DNA of 33,696 nt from Glycomyces buryatensis. Its GTDB lineage: Bacteria; Actinomycetota; Actinomycetes; Mycobacteriales; Micromonosporaceae. The translations under genes and the position numbers were made by a program. Position 1 is the first letter of the stretch, and each line of letters begins with the position of its first letter. Positions 20,694-29,307 of this stretch are shown piece by piece. The notes under the pieces were generated by a model, which saw only the letters and a list, made by a program, of their open reading frames with translations, was not told the origin of the DNA and did no database searches. Where the stretch lies: the NCBI RefSeq assembly GCF_004912275.1, contig NZ_STGY01000003.1:1-33696 (forward strand), given 5' to 3'.

Positions 20694-22430
20694 CTAGAGC
20701 GCCTTGAGGACGCGCGGTTCGAGCTTGTAGAAGATCCAGCGTCCGAAGAACAGCAGGAAGATCGAGAATCCGAGGGCGCTGTACAGCTGGTACATGTCCG
20801 GCGCGAACTCGGGGATCCACACGGCACGGTGCATCTGGAAGATGCCGACCAGTGGGTTCATCGAGTAGATGCGGTAGATGAGCTCGTGTCCTTCGAGAGC
20901 GTCCTCGACCTTGGTGACCGGGTAGATGACCGCCGAGGCGTAGAACAGGACGCGCATGAACAAGGACAAGAAGCGCTGGACGTCCTTGTAGAGGACGTTG
21001 AGCGCCGAGAGGATGAAGACCATGCCGGTCAGCAGGATCGCCTGGATGAGGATGGCCGGGATCAGCCAGAACAGGTTCCATCCGAAGACGCCGCCGAAGA
21101 CGATCGCCATGATGATGATGATCGGGAAGCCGACCACGTATTCGGCGAAGCGGGCGAAGACCTTGGAGACCGGGAAGACCTCTCTGGGGACCTTCATGAC
21201 GGTGATGAGGCTGGATTGGCCGCCGAGGGACTTGGTGCCCTCGCTGACCGCCGAGCTGAACCACTGGTAGGCGAAGATGCCGGAGACGATGAAGAGCGCG
21301 TAACCGACCTCTCGGCCCTCGGGGAGGCCGAGGTCCGAGCCGAAGACGACGCCGAACACGAACCAGTAGATGGCGGCGAGGCCCAGCGGTTCGAGGAGCG
21401 ACCACATATAGCCCATGACCGTGGCCTGGTACTTGACGGCCAGGTCTCGGCGCACCAGCACCGACAGGGCGTGGCGGTGGCGCAGGAGCGCGGTGAAGCC
21501 GGTGGTCAGCGGGAACTTGCGGACGGTCTTCTTGACCTTGATCTCGCTGGTGGCCGGGCCCTCGTCGCTCTTGGCGGAGTCGAGGAACGCGGGGAGTTCG
21601 GCGGTGTCGTCGATATTGCGCCGCGGCGGGGGTCCGCCGGCGGTCGGCATCTGACGGCTCGGTTCGGGGTGGGTGGCGTAGGGGGCCGGGGGCATCTGCG
21701 GGGCGGCCTGGGGGACACCGGGAGCCTGTGGCGGCTGCGGGGTCGTCCCGGGCTGCGGTGCCTGCGGGCCTTGAGGGTTGCCTTCGCCCGGCTGCGGCTG
21801 GGTACCGCCCTGGCCGGGCCCGGGTGCTCCGGGTCCGCCCTGGCCGGGGTGGTTCGGCTGCTGCGGGGACCGGCCGTACGGGCTGGGCTGGTCGTACGGA
21901 CTGGGCTGCTGGCCGTAGGGATTCGGCTGCGGCTGCTGGCCGTACGGGCCGCCCGAGGTCGGCCCGTAGGGCGGCTGCGCGGGCTGCGGCCAACCGCCGC
22001 CCGGTGCGGGCTGGCCCTGAGGGGACTGGGGTGGCTGGGAGGGCTGCTGGTACTGCGGTGCCTGCGGGCTCTGGTGCGGCCCGGGATGCTGCGGCGTCTG
22101 CGGTGCTTGTGGCGGCTGAACTTGCGTCGGCTGTCCCGGCTGCCCCGGCTGCGGCGACTGGGCTTGCGTCGGCTGTCCTTGCGGCGCTTGGAATTGCGCC
22201 GGTCCGTAGCTAGGAGGCGTGTATCCCGGCGGGGCGGCCGGCGTCGGGCTCGCGAACGCGGCTGAGCCGGAACTCGTCGCCCCCGGTGCGTATCCGGGGG
22301 TGCCGGATGGCCCGCCGCTCCCGTTGCCGCCCTGGGGGGTCGGTGGGACGTCGGACTGTTCCCGGTGCTCCTCGCCACCCCCGGAGTTGCTTCCGGAGAC
22401 GCCGTCGGGGTGCGGGCTAATCGAGCTCAT
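20694..22430 (-). CDS. ABC-2 type polysaccharide/teichoic acid export permease with long Pro/Gln-rich tail
   Basis: A 578-residue protein. Residues 1 to about 265 are extraordinarily rich in Pro, Gln and Gly (repeated QPTQ, PQAPQ, PYGQQPSPY-type units) and must be a disordered cytoplasmic tail. About 275-330 is a charged linker. The rest is a six-helix ABC-2 permease of the Wzm/TagG kind (SVLVRRDLAVKYQATVMGYM; PLGLAAIYWFVFGVVFG; FVILSAL-type helices; RVLFYASAVIYPVTKV; MNPLVGIFQMHRAV). Such permeases export O-antigen, teichoic acid or galactan polymers with a separate ATPase. No ATPase gene is in this operon or window, so the partner must be elsewhere. The start overlaps the dehydrogenase gene by 14 bases, so translation is coupled. 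Normal family members lack this tail. Confidence 0.88.
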   Translation of the reverse strand: MSSISPHPDGVSGSNSGGGEEHREQSDVPPTPQGGNGSGGPSGTPGYAPGATSSGSAAFASPTPAAPPGYTPPSYGPAQFQAPQGQPTQAQSPQPGQPGQPTQVQPPQAPQTPQHPGPHQSPQAPQYQQPSQPPQSPQGQPAPGGGWPQPAQPPYGPTSGGPYGQQPQPNPYGQQPSPYDQPSPYGRSPQQPNHPGQGGPGAPGPGQGGTQPQPGEGNPQGPQAPQPGTTPQPPQAPGVPQAAPQMPPAPYATHPEPSRQMPTAGGPPPRRNIDDTAELPAFLDSAKSDEGPATSEIKVKKTVRKFPLTTGFTALLRHRHALSVLVRRDLAVKYQATVMGYMWSLLEPLGLAAIYWFVFGVVFGSDLGLPEGREVGYALFIVSGIFAYQWFSSAVSEGTKSLGGQSSLITVMKVPREVFPVSKVFARFAEYVVGFPIIIIMAIVFGGVFGWNLFWLIPAILIQAILLTGMVFILSALNVLYKDVQRFLSLFMRVLFYASAVIYPVTKVEDALEGHELIYRIYSMNPLVGIFQMHRAVWIPEFAPDMYQLYSALGFSIFLLFFGRWIFYKLEPRVLKAL

Positions 22431-23466
22431 GCATCATCTCCGCCAGGTGACGGCTGATCGCCACCGAATCCAGTTCACGATGTTCGAGAATCGTATAACG
22501 GCCGGGTCGGGTCCTCGGAGCGTACTCGATCGCAATGGACAACTCGTCCGTTGACAGACCCAGTTCACTTGCGGTACGCGGCAACCCGTGTCGTTTCATG
22601 GCCGCGGCGAGCTCGGCGAAGAGCACCTTGTCGCCGCGGACCCACGTGCAGAACAACGCCCCGAGCGCACCCTGTTGGCCGTGTTGGGCCAGGCCGGGGT
22701 GGAGGACGTCGAGCGCGTGGGAGATCTCGTGGCAGCCGCCGGAGCACGGCCGCGAGGAACCGGCCATGCCCATCGCGAGGCCGCCCTGGACGAGGGCGTT
22801 CGCGAGGGTGGTCAGGAACGCGTCGTCGGCGATCGTGCCGGGGTGGCGCAGGACCGCTTCGGCGCCCGAGCGGGCGACTGCGGCGGCGAGGCCGTCGACG
22901 GATTCGCCGTTGACCTGGTGCGACAGCTCCCAGTCGGCGACGGCCGAGAGGTTGGTGAGCGCGTCGCCCACGCCGCTTTGCAGCTGCGAGGCCGGGGCGC
23001 GGCGGATGTAGTCGAGGTCGGCGAGGACGGCCAGCGGGGTGTGGACGCCGTAGGAGATGGAGACGCCCTCGCGGGTCAGCGAGGCCGTCGGGGAGGCGAT
23101 GCCGTCGTGGGCGAGGCTGGTCGCCACCGACACCATCGGCAGGCCCAGCTGGGTCGCCGTGTATTTCGCGGTGTCGATGAGGCGTCCGCCGCCGATGCCG
23201 ACGAGGGCGTCGACGCGGTCGTCGCGCAGGAGCGCGGCGAGGTGGTGTGCGGAGTCGAGGGTGCCGGGCTGGATCGTGTGGATGATCGCGTCGGGCAGGT
23301 CGAGCTTCTCGGCGATCTCGGCGCCGATGCCGGGGCCGAGCGCGACGGCGACCTTGCCGCCGGAGGAGATCCGGGTGTCGACCAGGAGCTCCGGCAGCCG
23401 GGCCAGCGCCCCCGCCGAGACGTCGACGGCGAGCGGGGCGAGGACGGTGCGTGCGAGCAGCGGCAC
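22417..23466 (-). CDS. Glycerol-1-phosphate dehydrogenase-like enzyme (iron-containing ADH superfamily, AraM/EgsA-like)
   Basis: A 349-residue enzyme of the group that reduces dihydroxyacetone phosphate to sn-glycerol-1-phosphate with NAD(P)H. Seen motifs: the dinucleotide-binding ALVGIGGGRLIDTAKY (88-102), SLAHDGIASPTASL (117-130), and the metal-ligand set Asp168 (SGVGDALTN), His246 (CHEISH) and His262 (QHGQQG). The GVGDALTN-SAVADWELS pattern is closer to AraM/EgsA than to alcohol dehydrogenases. The GTG start at 23466 shares one base with the stop of the nucleotidyltransferase gene (TAGTG). Together they suggest a pathway to an activated glycerol phosphate such as a CDP-glycerol for a wall polymer, exported by the permease that follows. 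Substrate is inferred from family and context; a different hydroxy-phosphate is possible. Confidence 0.82.
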   Translation of the reverse strand: MPLLARTVLAPLAVDVSAGALARLPELLVDTRISSGGKVAVALGPGIGAEIAEKLDLPDAIIHTIQPGTLDSAHHLAALLRDDRVDALVGIGGGRLIDTAKYTATQLGLPMVSVATSLAHDGIASPTASLTREGVSISYGVHTPLAVLADLDYIRRAPASQLQSGVGDALTNLSAVADWELSHQVNGESVDGLAAAVARSGAEAVLRHPGTIADDAFLTTLANALVQGGLAMGMAGSSRPCSGGCHEISHALDVLHPGLAQHGQQGALGALFCTWVRGDKVLFAELAAAMKRHGLPRTASELGLSTDELSIAIEYAPRTRPGRYTILEHRELDSVAISRHLAEMMHELD

Positions 23467-24194
23467 TAGAGACCCTTCGCGATGGTCTTGGCCAGCGCCC
23501 AGTCGGTGTGGTCGTCGACCTCGGTCCAGTCGACCGGGCCGGTGGAGACGGTGCCGATCTGGTCGGCCTCGGCGAGGAGCTGGTAGGCGTCCTCGTAGTA
23601 GAGGGTCCGGTCGCGGTTGAAGGTGGCCTCCAGGGCCTTGGTGAGGTCGGCGGCGACGGCGGCGGGGATGAGGCTGACGCCGATGTACTCGCCGGCGGCG
23701 GCCTCGGTCGGCTGCTGCTTGTGGATGAGCTCCACGCCCTTTTCGCCGATGCGGACCTTCATGGCCTCGTCGGTGAGGGTCTTGTGGTCGTCGAGGGCGA
23801 GCAGGAGCTGCCGGGAGGTCTGGGCGGCCGTCAGGAGGTTCAGCTCGATGCTGTGGGGGTGGACGGTGTCGCCGTTGACCAGGATCGCGCCGTCGGCGTA
23901 GTGCTCGCGGGCGGTCCAGAGGGAGTAGGCGTTGTTCCATTCGGGGTGGTCGTTGTCGACCAGGGTGACGGTGGCGCCGTAGCGGGATTCGAGCGACGGG
24001 GCGTGCTCGCGGATCTTGTCGGCCGCGTGGCCGATGGTGATGGCGAGATCGGTGATGCCGACGGCGACCAGGCCTCGCACGATGGTGTCGAGGATGGTCT
24101 CGTCGTCTGTGACCGGGAGCAGGGTTTTGGGCAGCTCGTCGGTGTTGGGGCGCAGGCGTTGCCCTTGGCCGGCGGCGAGGATGACGCCTCTCAC
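23466..24194 (-). CDS. Nucleotidyltransferase (LicC-like/sugar-1-phosphate type)
   Basis: A 242-residue cytoplasmic enzyme. It opens with the signature LAAGQGQRLRP (6-16) and has PKTLLPV (22-28), in which the conserved Lys23 is present, and ILVNGDTVHP for the metal-binding Asp. This is the NTP_transferase fold that joins NTP to a phosphorylated alcohol or sugar; the short length and motif spacing resemble phosphocholine cytidylyltransferase-like proteins. The GTG at 24194 follows a GGAAGG; a longer frame upstream has no homologous start. It heads the operon with the G1P-dehydrogenase-like gene and the ABC export permease, so CTP plus glycerol phosphate is a plausible substrate pair, though not shown by the sequence. 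Confidence 0.85.
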   Translation of the reverse strand: MRGVILAAGQGQRLRPNTDELPKTLLPVTDDETILDTIVRGLVAVGITDLAITIGHAADKIREHAPSLESRYGATVTLVDNDHPEWNNAYSLWTAREHYADGAILVNGDTVHPHSIELNLLTAAQTSRQLLLALDDHKTLTDEAMKVRIGEKGVELIHKQQPTEAAAGEYIGVSLIPAAVAADLTKALEATFNRDRTLYYEDAYQLLAEADQIGTVSTGPVDWTEVDDHTDWALAKTIAKGL

Positions 24195-24352
24195 TAAAAT
24201 GTGCCTTCCGCTCGTGGTCGTTAGCCCGGCTAGTTTACAGCGCCGCAAGGAGGGGAGGCCCCGGCCGAGTGTGCGCTGTGGCACTACGAACGGGGCCTCC
24301 AACTGGGAAGGGACAGTCCGCGGCTCCGAACCCATCGGTAACCCCATCGGGC

Positions 24353-24370
24353 GGGTGGGTAAACCCACCC
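24353..24370. terminator. Small hairpin between icd and the NTP transferase operon
   Basis: GGGTGGGT and ACCCACCC form an 8-bp stem with loop AA. It may be an extra terminator of icd or part of the promoter region of the downstream operon. Confidence 0.35.
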
Positions 24371-24419
24371 TCAATAGGGCGGGGTCGGAATCGCTCGCTG
24401 CTCCTTGCCCAACGACACT

Positions 24420-24447
24420 CGCGCCCGCCCGGTTACGGGCGGGCGCG
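24420..24447 (-). terminator. Probable icd terminator
   Basis: CGCGCCCGCCCG and CGGGCGGGCGCG form a perfect 12-bp stem with loop GTTA, about 140 bases past the icd stop on the minus strand and beyond the 41-bp tandem repeats. Confidence 0.6.
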
Positions 24448-24493
24448 GGTCAATTGCGCGGCGAATGCGTCCGCCTCGCGGCTTTGAGCAGTC

Positions 24494-24592
24494 CTTGGCC
24501 TGGCGGCTACGTCTGCCTTGCGGTGTTCGCCGCCTTTGGCCCGACGGCTACGTCTGCCTTGCGGTGTTCGCCGCCTTTGGCCTGACGGTTAC
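24494..24592. repeat. 41-bp tandem repeat at the 3' end of icd
   Basis: Two nearly identical 41-base units (24494-24534 and 24535-24575) and a 17-base partial third (24576-24592), which includes the icd stop codon at 24589-24591. Units share TTGGCC, GGCTACGTCTGCCTTGCGGT and GTTCGCCGCC. The array lies in the 3' untranslated part of the icd transcript. The remaining intergenic DNA to 24195 holds two hairpins and the NTP transferase promoter; no gene is seen. Confidence 0.85.
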
Positions 24593-25812
24593 TTCGCGGC
24601 GATGCGCTTGGCCAGGTTCTCCGAGAGCGTGTCGAGGAACTGGTCCGTGGTCTGGAACTCCTGCTGCGGGCCGACGAGCAGCGCGAGGTCCTTCGTCATC
24701 TTGCCGCCCTCGACGGTGTCGATGACGACCTTCTCCAGCTCGTTCGCGAAGGCGGTGACCTCGGGGGTCGAGTCCAGCTTGCCGCGGTGGGACAGGCCCC
24801 GAGTCCACGCGAAGATCGAGGCGATCGGGTTCGTGGAGGTGGGCTTGCCCGCCTGGTGCTGGCGGTAGTGGCGGGTCACGGTGCCGTGCGCGGCCTCGGC
24901 CTCGACGGTCTTGCCGTCGGGGGTCATGAGCACGGAGGTCATGAGGCCGAGCGAGCCGAAGCCCTGCGCGACGATGTCGGACTGGACGTCGCCGTCGTAG
25001 TTCTTGCAGGCCCAGACGTAGCCGCCCTCCCACTTGAGCGCGGCGGCGACCATGTCGTCGATGAGGCGGTGCTCGTAGGTGAGCCCCTTGGCCTCGAACT
25101 CGGTCTTGTACTCGTTGTCGAAGATCTCCTGGAACACGTCCTTGAACATGCCGTCGTAGGCCTTCAGGATGGTGTTCTTGGTCGACATGTAGACCGGGAA
25201 GTTGCGGGCCAGTCCGTAGCGGAAGGAGGCCCGCGCGAAGTCCTCGATGGACTTGCGGAAGTTGTACATGCTCATGGCCACGCCGCCGCCCTCGGGGTAG
25301 CGGGCGACCTCGAACTCCATCGGCTCGGTGCCGTCGTCCGGGGTGAAGGTGACCGTCAGCGTGCCGGGGCGGTCCACCTTGAAGTCGGTGGCGCGGTACT
25401 GGTCGCCGAAGGCGTGGCGGCCGACGACGATGGGCTTGGTCCAGCCGGGTACGAGCCGGGGGATGTTGCCCATGATGATCGGCTCGCGGAAGATGGTCCC
25501 GCCCAGGATGTTGCGGATGGTCCCGTTCGGGCTCCGCCACATCTTCTTGAGGCCGAACTCCTCGACGCGGGCCTCGTCGGGGGTGATGGTCGCGCACTTG
25601 ACGCCGACATTGTGCTCGGCGATCGCTTCGGCGGCGTCGACGGTGACCTGGTCGTCGGTCGCGTCGCGGTTCTCGATCGAGAGGTCGAAGTAACGCAGGT
25701 CCACATCCAGGTAGGGGTGGATCAGCTCGTCCTTGATCTTGCTCCAGATGATGCGGGTCATCTCGTCGCCGTCGATCTCGACGACCGGGCCCGCGACTTT
25801 GATCTTTGCCAT
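24589..25812 (-). CDS. icd: NADP-dependent isocitrate dehydrogenase, homodimeric type
   Basis: Converts isocitrate to 2-oxoglutarate and CO2 in the TCA cycle, making NADPH. The 407 residues begin [20 protein letters not shown] and carry [14 protein letters not shown], the substrate loop [20 protein letters not shown], the metal-site [17 protein letters not shown] and the NADP-binding [13 protein letters not shown]. Length and motifs fit the eukaryote-like homodimeric IDH class rather than the large monomeric IDH common in some actinobacteria. The ATG at 25812 follows GAGGAGAGG; a longer frame adds an unlikely N-terminus. It is transcribed alone, with a 3' tandem repeat and hairpin. Its product 2-oxoglutarate feeds glutamate and glutamine synthesis, but nothing shows linkage to glnII. 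Confidence 0.95.
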   Translation of the reverse strand: MAKIKVAGPVVEIDGDEMTRIIWSKIKDELIHPYLDVDLRYFDLSIENRDATDDQVTVDAAEAIAEHNVGVKCATITPDEARVEEFGLKKMWRSPNGTIRNILGGTIFREPIIMGNIPRLVPGWTKPIVVGRHAFGDQYRATDFKVDRPGTLTVTFTPDDGTEPMEFEVARYPEGGGVAMSMYNFRKSIEDFARASFRYGLARNFPVYMSTKNTILKAYDGMFKDVFQEIFDNEYKTEFEAKGLTYEHRLIDDMVAAALKWEGGYVWACKNYDGDVQSDIVAQGFGSLGLMTSVLMTPDGKTVEAEAAHGTVTRHYRQHQAGKPTSTNPIASIFAWTRGLSHRGKLDSTPEVTAFANELEKVVIDTVEGGKMTKDLALLVGPQQEFQTTDQFLDTLSENLAKRIAAK

Positions 25813-26241
25813 GGGTGTCGGTACCTCTCCTCGCGCCGCTCGTCCGGCGCCGCTGCTGACTGGCAGATGCACTGCTACTAACAGTACGAGCGTACTGGGT
25901 GTATGCGGCCGGGCTCCGTCGGCCCGGCGAGTCGATCGTCACAGCCCGCCCGACCATCCGGACAATCGCCGCACTCTGGCACCGGTCGGGCCAACCGGCT
26001 AGTCTCGATCCCGCCGCACGGACGGTAGCTGCGAAAACTGTCGTTCACCTTGAACGTAACGATTCCGTCTCAAGGCTGGCGTGCGACGCATCACCCCGGT
26101 AAGTTCGGTAACTAGAAACATTCTTTCCAATTTGTTTCGACTCCGAATTCACCATCGCGGGAGCGCCGGCGACGACGCCCGAGGCTCTCCCACCGAAGCC
26201 GGAGAAGTCTCGCCCCGAATTTCTCGCACGAAGGAGTGCCG
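25813..26241. promoter_or_regulatory. Divergent promoter region between icd and the peptide transporter operon
   Basis: About 430 bases with no credible gene. Near icd is a perfect inverted repeat CAGTACG-AG-CGTACTG (25882-25897), a good operator candidate. Nearer the transporter the DNA is AT-richer and holds GAAACA (26115-26120) and TGTTTC (26133-26138) in inverted orientation. I cannot place -35 and -10 boxes with confidence on either strand. Confidence 0.5.
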
Positions 26242-27381
26242 GTGACTGCACCTACCGCACCCCCGCCGCAGGCGGAGAGCGGCGACCCCCAGCGTCCTGC
26301 CGCCCCCGGCGGCGCACCGGAACGCCGCGACCTCGCACGACGCGGCGCACCGAACCTCCTTCGGCGCGTACTGAACTCATACGCCTTCCGCCGGATCTGC
26401 CAGTCGGTCTTCGTCATCTGGCTCGTCTCGACCATCACCTTCCTGCTGATGCAGATGATGCCGGGCAACCCGATCGAGATCATGGCCGGACGCCTCAACA
26501 GCGCCGGGATGAGCCACTCCCAGGCGCTGGCCACCGCCGAGAACCTGGTCAGCTACGACACCACGGCGCCGCTGTGGTCCCAGTACCTGGGGTTCCTCAA
26601 GGGACTCGTCACCCTCGACTTCGGCAACTCGCTGACCAACCCGAGCACCACGGTCTTCGAGCACGTCATGGAGTACCTGCCCTGGACGCTCTTCGCCGTC
26701 GGCGCCGGCATCGTCCTGGCCACGGTCATCGGCCTGAGCGTCGGCATGGCCATCGCCTACAAGCGCGGTTCGGTCTTCGACCACACCATGACCTCCGTCG
26801 GATCCTTCCTCACGGGCGTCCCGAACTACATCCTCATCGCCGCCGTCGTCGTCATCGGCTACACCGTGCTGGGCATCCTGCCGTTCCTGGACATGCGGGG
26901 CCGCATCACCGCCGGCGTGGAACCGGGCTTCAACGGCGTCTTCCTCGGCGACGCGCTCTTCCACGCGATCCTGCCGATCATCGCCTTCGCCTTCACCGCA
27001 ACGGGATCGTTCCTGCTCAATATGAAGGCCGCCACCACCGAGGTCCTCACCGAGGACTACGTGACCGTCGCCCGCGCCCGCGGCCTCAAGAGCGGACGCA
27101 TCTCCCGCTCCTACGTGGGCCGCAACGCGATGCTGCCGATCATCCCGCAGATCGGCCTCCAGCTGGGCACCCTCGTCGGCGGCTCCATCGTCATCGAGCA
27201 GGTCCTCGACTACCCCGGCGCCGGCCAGATGCTCATCACCGCCATCTCCGACCGCGACTACCCCGTCGTGCAGGCCGCCGTGATCATCCTGGCGACCTCC
27301 GTGGTCATCGCCAGCCTCATCGTCGACCTCATCCTCGTCAAGGTCGACCCCCGCATCAAATCCGAGAACCAGGAGGCCTGA
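26242..27381 (+). CDS. Peptide ABC importer permease (DppB/OppB type)
   Basis: A 379-residue membrane subunit of a peptide/nickel-type importer. A Pro/Ala-rich cytoplasmic N-terminus of about 40 residues precedes FRRICQSVFVIWLVSTITFL, the standard first helix of DppB proteins, which is followed by LMQMMPGNP. Five further helices follow, and the cytoplasmic EAA loop appears as EDYVTVARARGLKSGRISRS with the coupling glycine. The GTG at 26242 sits five bases after an AAGGAG; the GTG at 26236 overlaps that site and is less likely. The next permease begins two bases after its stop. It heads a five-gene operon encoding a complete transporter. Confidence 0.92.
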   Translation: MTAPTAPPPQAESGDPQRPAAPGGAPERRDLARRGAPNLLRRVLNSYAFRRICQSVFVIWLVSTITFLLMQMMPGNPIEIMAGRLNSAGMSHSQALATAENLVSYDTTAPLWSQYLGFLKGLVTLDFGNSLTNPSTTVFEHVMEYLPWTLFAVGAGIVLATVIGLSVGMAIAYKRGSVFDHTMTSVGSFLTGVPNYILIAAVVVIGYTVLGILPFLDMRGRITAGVEPGFNGVFLGDALFHAILPIIAFAFTATGSFLLNMKAATTEVLTEDYVTVARARGLKSGRISRSYVGRNAMLPIIPQIGLQLGTLVGGSIVIEQVLDYPGAGQMLITAISDRDYPVVQAAVIILATSVVIASLIVDLILVKVDPRIKSENQEA

Positions 27382-27383
27382 CG

Positions 27384-28262
27384 ATGTCCGACCTCGCAAT
27401 CGCAGGGCGCCAGAGCGCCTTCGGCCAGATCTGGACCGGGCTCACCCGCTCCCCCGCCGGCTTCGCCGGGACCATCCTCGTCGGCCTCATCGTCACCTTC
27501 TCCTTCATCGGACCGCTCCTGGTCGACGGCGACAACCCCACCGACACCTCGATGATCTGGACCGGGCCCTCCGCCGAGCACTGGCTCGGCACCCAGTACG
27601 AAGGCAAGGACACCTTCACGATCCTGGTGAGCTCCGGGGCCGAACCGATCTGGGTCGGCACCCTCGCCGCCCTCATGTCGGTGTTCGTGGCCGTCGTCTT
27701 CGGCTCGGCCGCCGGCTACTTCCGCGGCCGCATCGACGCGATCCTGTTGCAGCTCACCGACGTCACCGTCACCATCCCGCAGTTCCTGCTCATGCTCGCC
27801 GTGGTCGCGTTCTTCGAGGACATCCCGCCGTGGGGCATCGCGATCGTGGTCGGCTCCACCATGTGGGCCTTCCTGTTCCGCTCGATCCGCGCACAGGTCA
27901 TGAGCCTCAAGGAAAGGGAGTTCGTCGAGGCCGCCCGGCTGCAGAACCTCGGCACCACCCGCATCGTCTTCCGCGAGATCCTGCCGAACATGGCCGGGTT
28001 CATCTTCATCAACTTCGTCATCGCGGTCAACCAGGCCATCTACGCGATCGTCGGCCTCTACGTCCTGGGCCTCATGCCGTCGGGAACCCCGAACTGGGGC
28101 CTGATGATCCACCAGTCCTGGAGCCAGAACTTCTACCTCAATCCGGTCGCCCTGCCCTTCGTCATCGCGCCCTTGATCATGATCGTGCTCTTCACGATCG
28201 GCCTGGTGACGATGGGACGCGGCCTCGACCAGGCCCTCAACCCCCGACTGCGGGAAAGGTGA
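27384..28262 (+). CDS. Peptide ABC importer permease (DppC/OppC type)
   Basis: A 292-residue partner permease. It opens with the DppC-like N-terminal helix (FAGTILVGLIVTFSFIGPLL), then a short outside loop with HWLGTQYEGKDTF, where the family usually has HxxGTDxxGRD. The transport domain has the EAA loop as KEREFVEAARLQNLGTTRIV and EILPNMAGFIF. AGGAGG lies in the end of the upstream gene, seven bases before the ATG. It should pair with the upstream permease to form the channel. Confidence 0.92.
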   Translation: MSDLAIAGRQSAFGQIWTGLTRSPAGFAGTILVGLIVTFSFIGPLLVDGDNPTDTSMIWTGPSAEHWLGTQYEGKDTFTILVSSGAEPIWVGTLAALMSVFVAVVFGSAAGYFRGRIDAILLQLTDVTVTIPQFLLMLAVVAFFEDIPPWGIAIVVGSTMWAFLFRSIRAQVMSLKEREFVEAARLQNLGTTRIVFREILPNMAGFIFINFVIAVNQAIYAIVGLYVLGLMPSGTPNWGLMIHQSWSQNFYLNPVALPFVIAPLIMIVLFTIGLVTMGRGLDQALNPRLRER

Positions 28263-28266
28263 GACC

Positions 28267-29307
28267 GTGAACGACCCGATGCTCAGCGTCCGCGATCTGT
28301 CGATCGCCTACCGCACCGGCCGCAAAGAGTCCGTCGACGCCGTCACCGGCGTCAACCTCGACCTGTACGAGGGCCAGTCCCTCGCCCTGGTCGGCGAGTC
28401 CGGTTGCGGCAAGACCACGCTCGGCCTGGGCCTGCTGCGCCTGCTCCCCGGCCTCGGCGAGATCACCTCCGGCTCCCTGGTCTACCGGCTCAAGGACGGC
28501 ACCCGCGCCGACCTGCTCAAGCTGAAGCCCGAGCCGCTGCGCCGTTTCCGCTGGAACGAGGCCGCGATGGTCTTCCAGGGAGCCATGAACGCCTTCAACC
28601 CCGTCGCGCGCATCTTCGACCACTTCGCCGACACCCTCCGCGACCACTCCGACGGCAAGCGCTGGACGAAGAAGGCCGTCGAGGCCCGCGCCGGGGAACT
28701 GCTCGAGACCGTCCGGCTCGACCCCGACCGGGTGCTCCCCTCCTACCCGCACGAGCTGTCCGGCGGCATGAAGCAGCGCGCCCTCATCGCGCTCGCCATC
28801 GCCCTCGACCCCCAGGTGCTCGTCCTCGACGAGCCCACCACCGCCCTGGACTTGCTGACCCAGCGCCAGATCGTGCAGCAGCTGCACGAACTGCGCCGCA
28901 AATTCGGATTCACGATGGTATTCATCACCCACGACCTCGGGCTGGCCGCCGAACTGGCCGACCGGGTCGCCACGATGTACGCAGGCCGGATCATCGAGAC
29001 CGGCTCGGCCCGCGACATCTTCCACGAGCCGAAGCACCCCTACACTGCCGGACTCATCAACGCGGTCATGCCCGTCAAGGGCGACCGGCCCGCGCTCGAG
29101 TCCATCCCCGGCTACCCGCCGAGCCTCAAGGCCATGCCGCCGGGCTGCCCCTTCCACCCGCGCTGCGCCTTCGCCACCGCCGAGTGCCGCACCGCCCCGG
29201 TCGGACTCGACGTCTTGACCGAACGCCCGCAAGGAATGACGCACTCCGCGGCCTGCCTGCACCACGACCGGATCACCTTGACTCGCAAGGAGTCCAGCAA
29301 TGTCTAG
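28267..29307 (+). CDS. Peptide ABC importer ATPase (DppD/OppD type)
   Basis: A 346-residue ATPase. Walker A GESGCGKTT (43-51), Q-loop in AMVFQGAMNAFNP, signature LSGGMKQR (about 164-171), Walker B VLVLDEP with catalytic Glu, and the switch His in FITHDLG are all intact. The C-terminus carries the oligopeptide/dipeptide extension with HPYTAGL and the Cys-containing PPGCPFHPRCAFA, Cys-rich like the iron-sulfur region known in this family. GTG start four bases after the permease stop. Its end overlaps the next ATPase by 8 bases. Confidence 0.93.
   Translation: MNDPMLSVRDLSIAYRTGRKESVDAVTGVNLDLYEGQSLALVGESGCGKTTLGLGLLRLLPGLGEITSGSLVYRLKDGTRADLLKLKPEPLRRFRWNEAAMVFQGAMNAFNPVARIFDHFADTLRDHSDGKRWTKKAVEARAGELLETVRLDPDRVLPSYPHELSGGMKQRALIALAIALDPQVLVLDEPTTALDLLTQRQIVQQLHELRRKFGFTMVFITHDLGLAAELADRVATMYAGRIIETGSARDIFHEPKHPYTAGLINAVMPVKGDRPALESIPGYPPSLKAMPPGCPFHPRCAFATAECRTAPVGLDVLTERPQGMTHSAACLHHDRITLTRKESSNV

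Noticed and set aside
18270..22265. A 1331-codon open frame on the plus strand
   Set aside because: It runs antisense to the acyltransferase and permease genes, has no domain and an Arg/Glu/Gly/Asp-rich composition typical of the complement of high-GC coding DNA.
26115..26138. GAAACA and TGTTTC as a GlnR box upstream of the peptide transporter
   Set aside because: Spacing and half-site order do not match the GTnAC-n6-GAAAC arrangement known for GlnR, so I left it as an unexplained inverted repeat.
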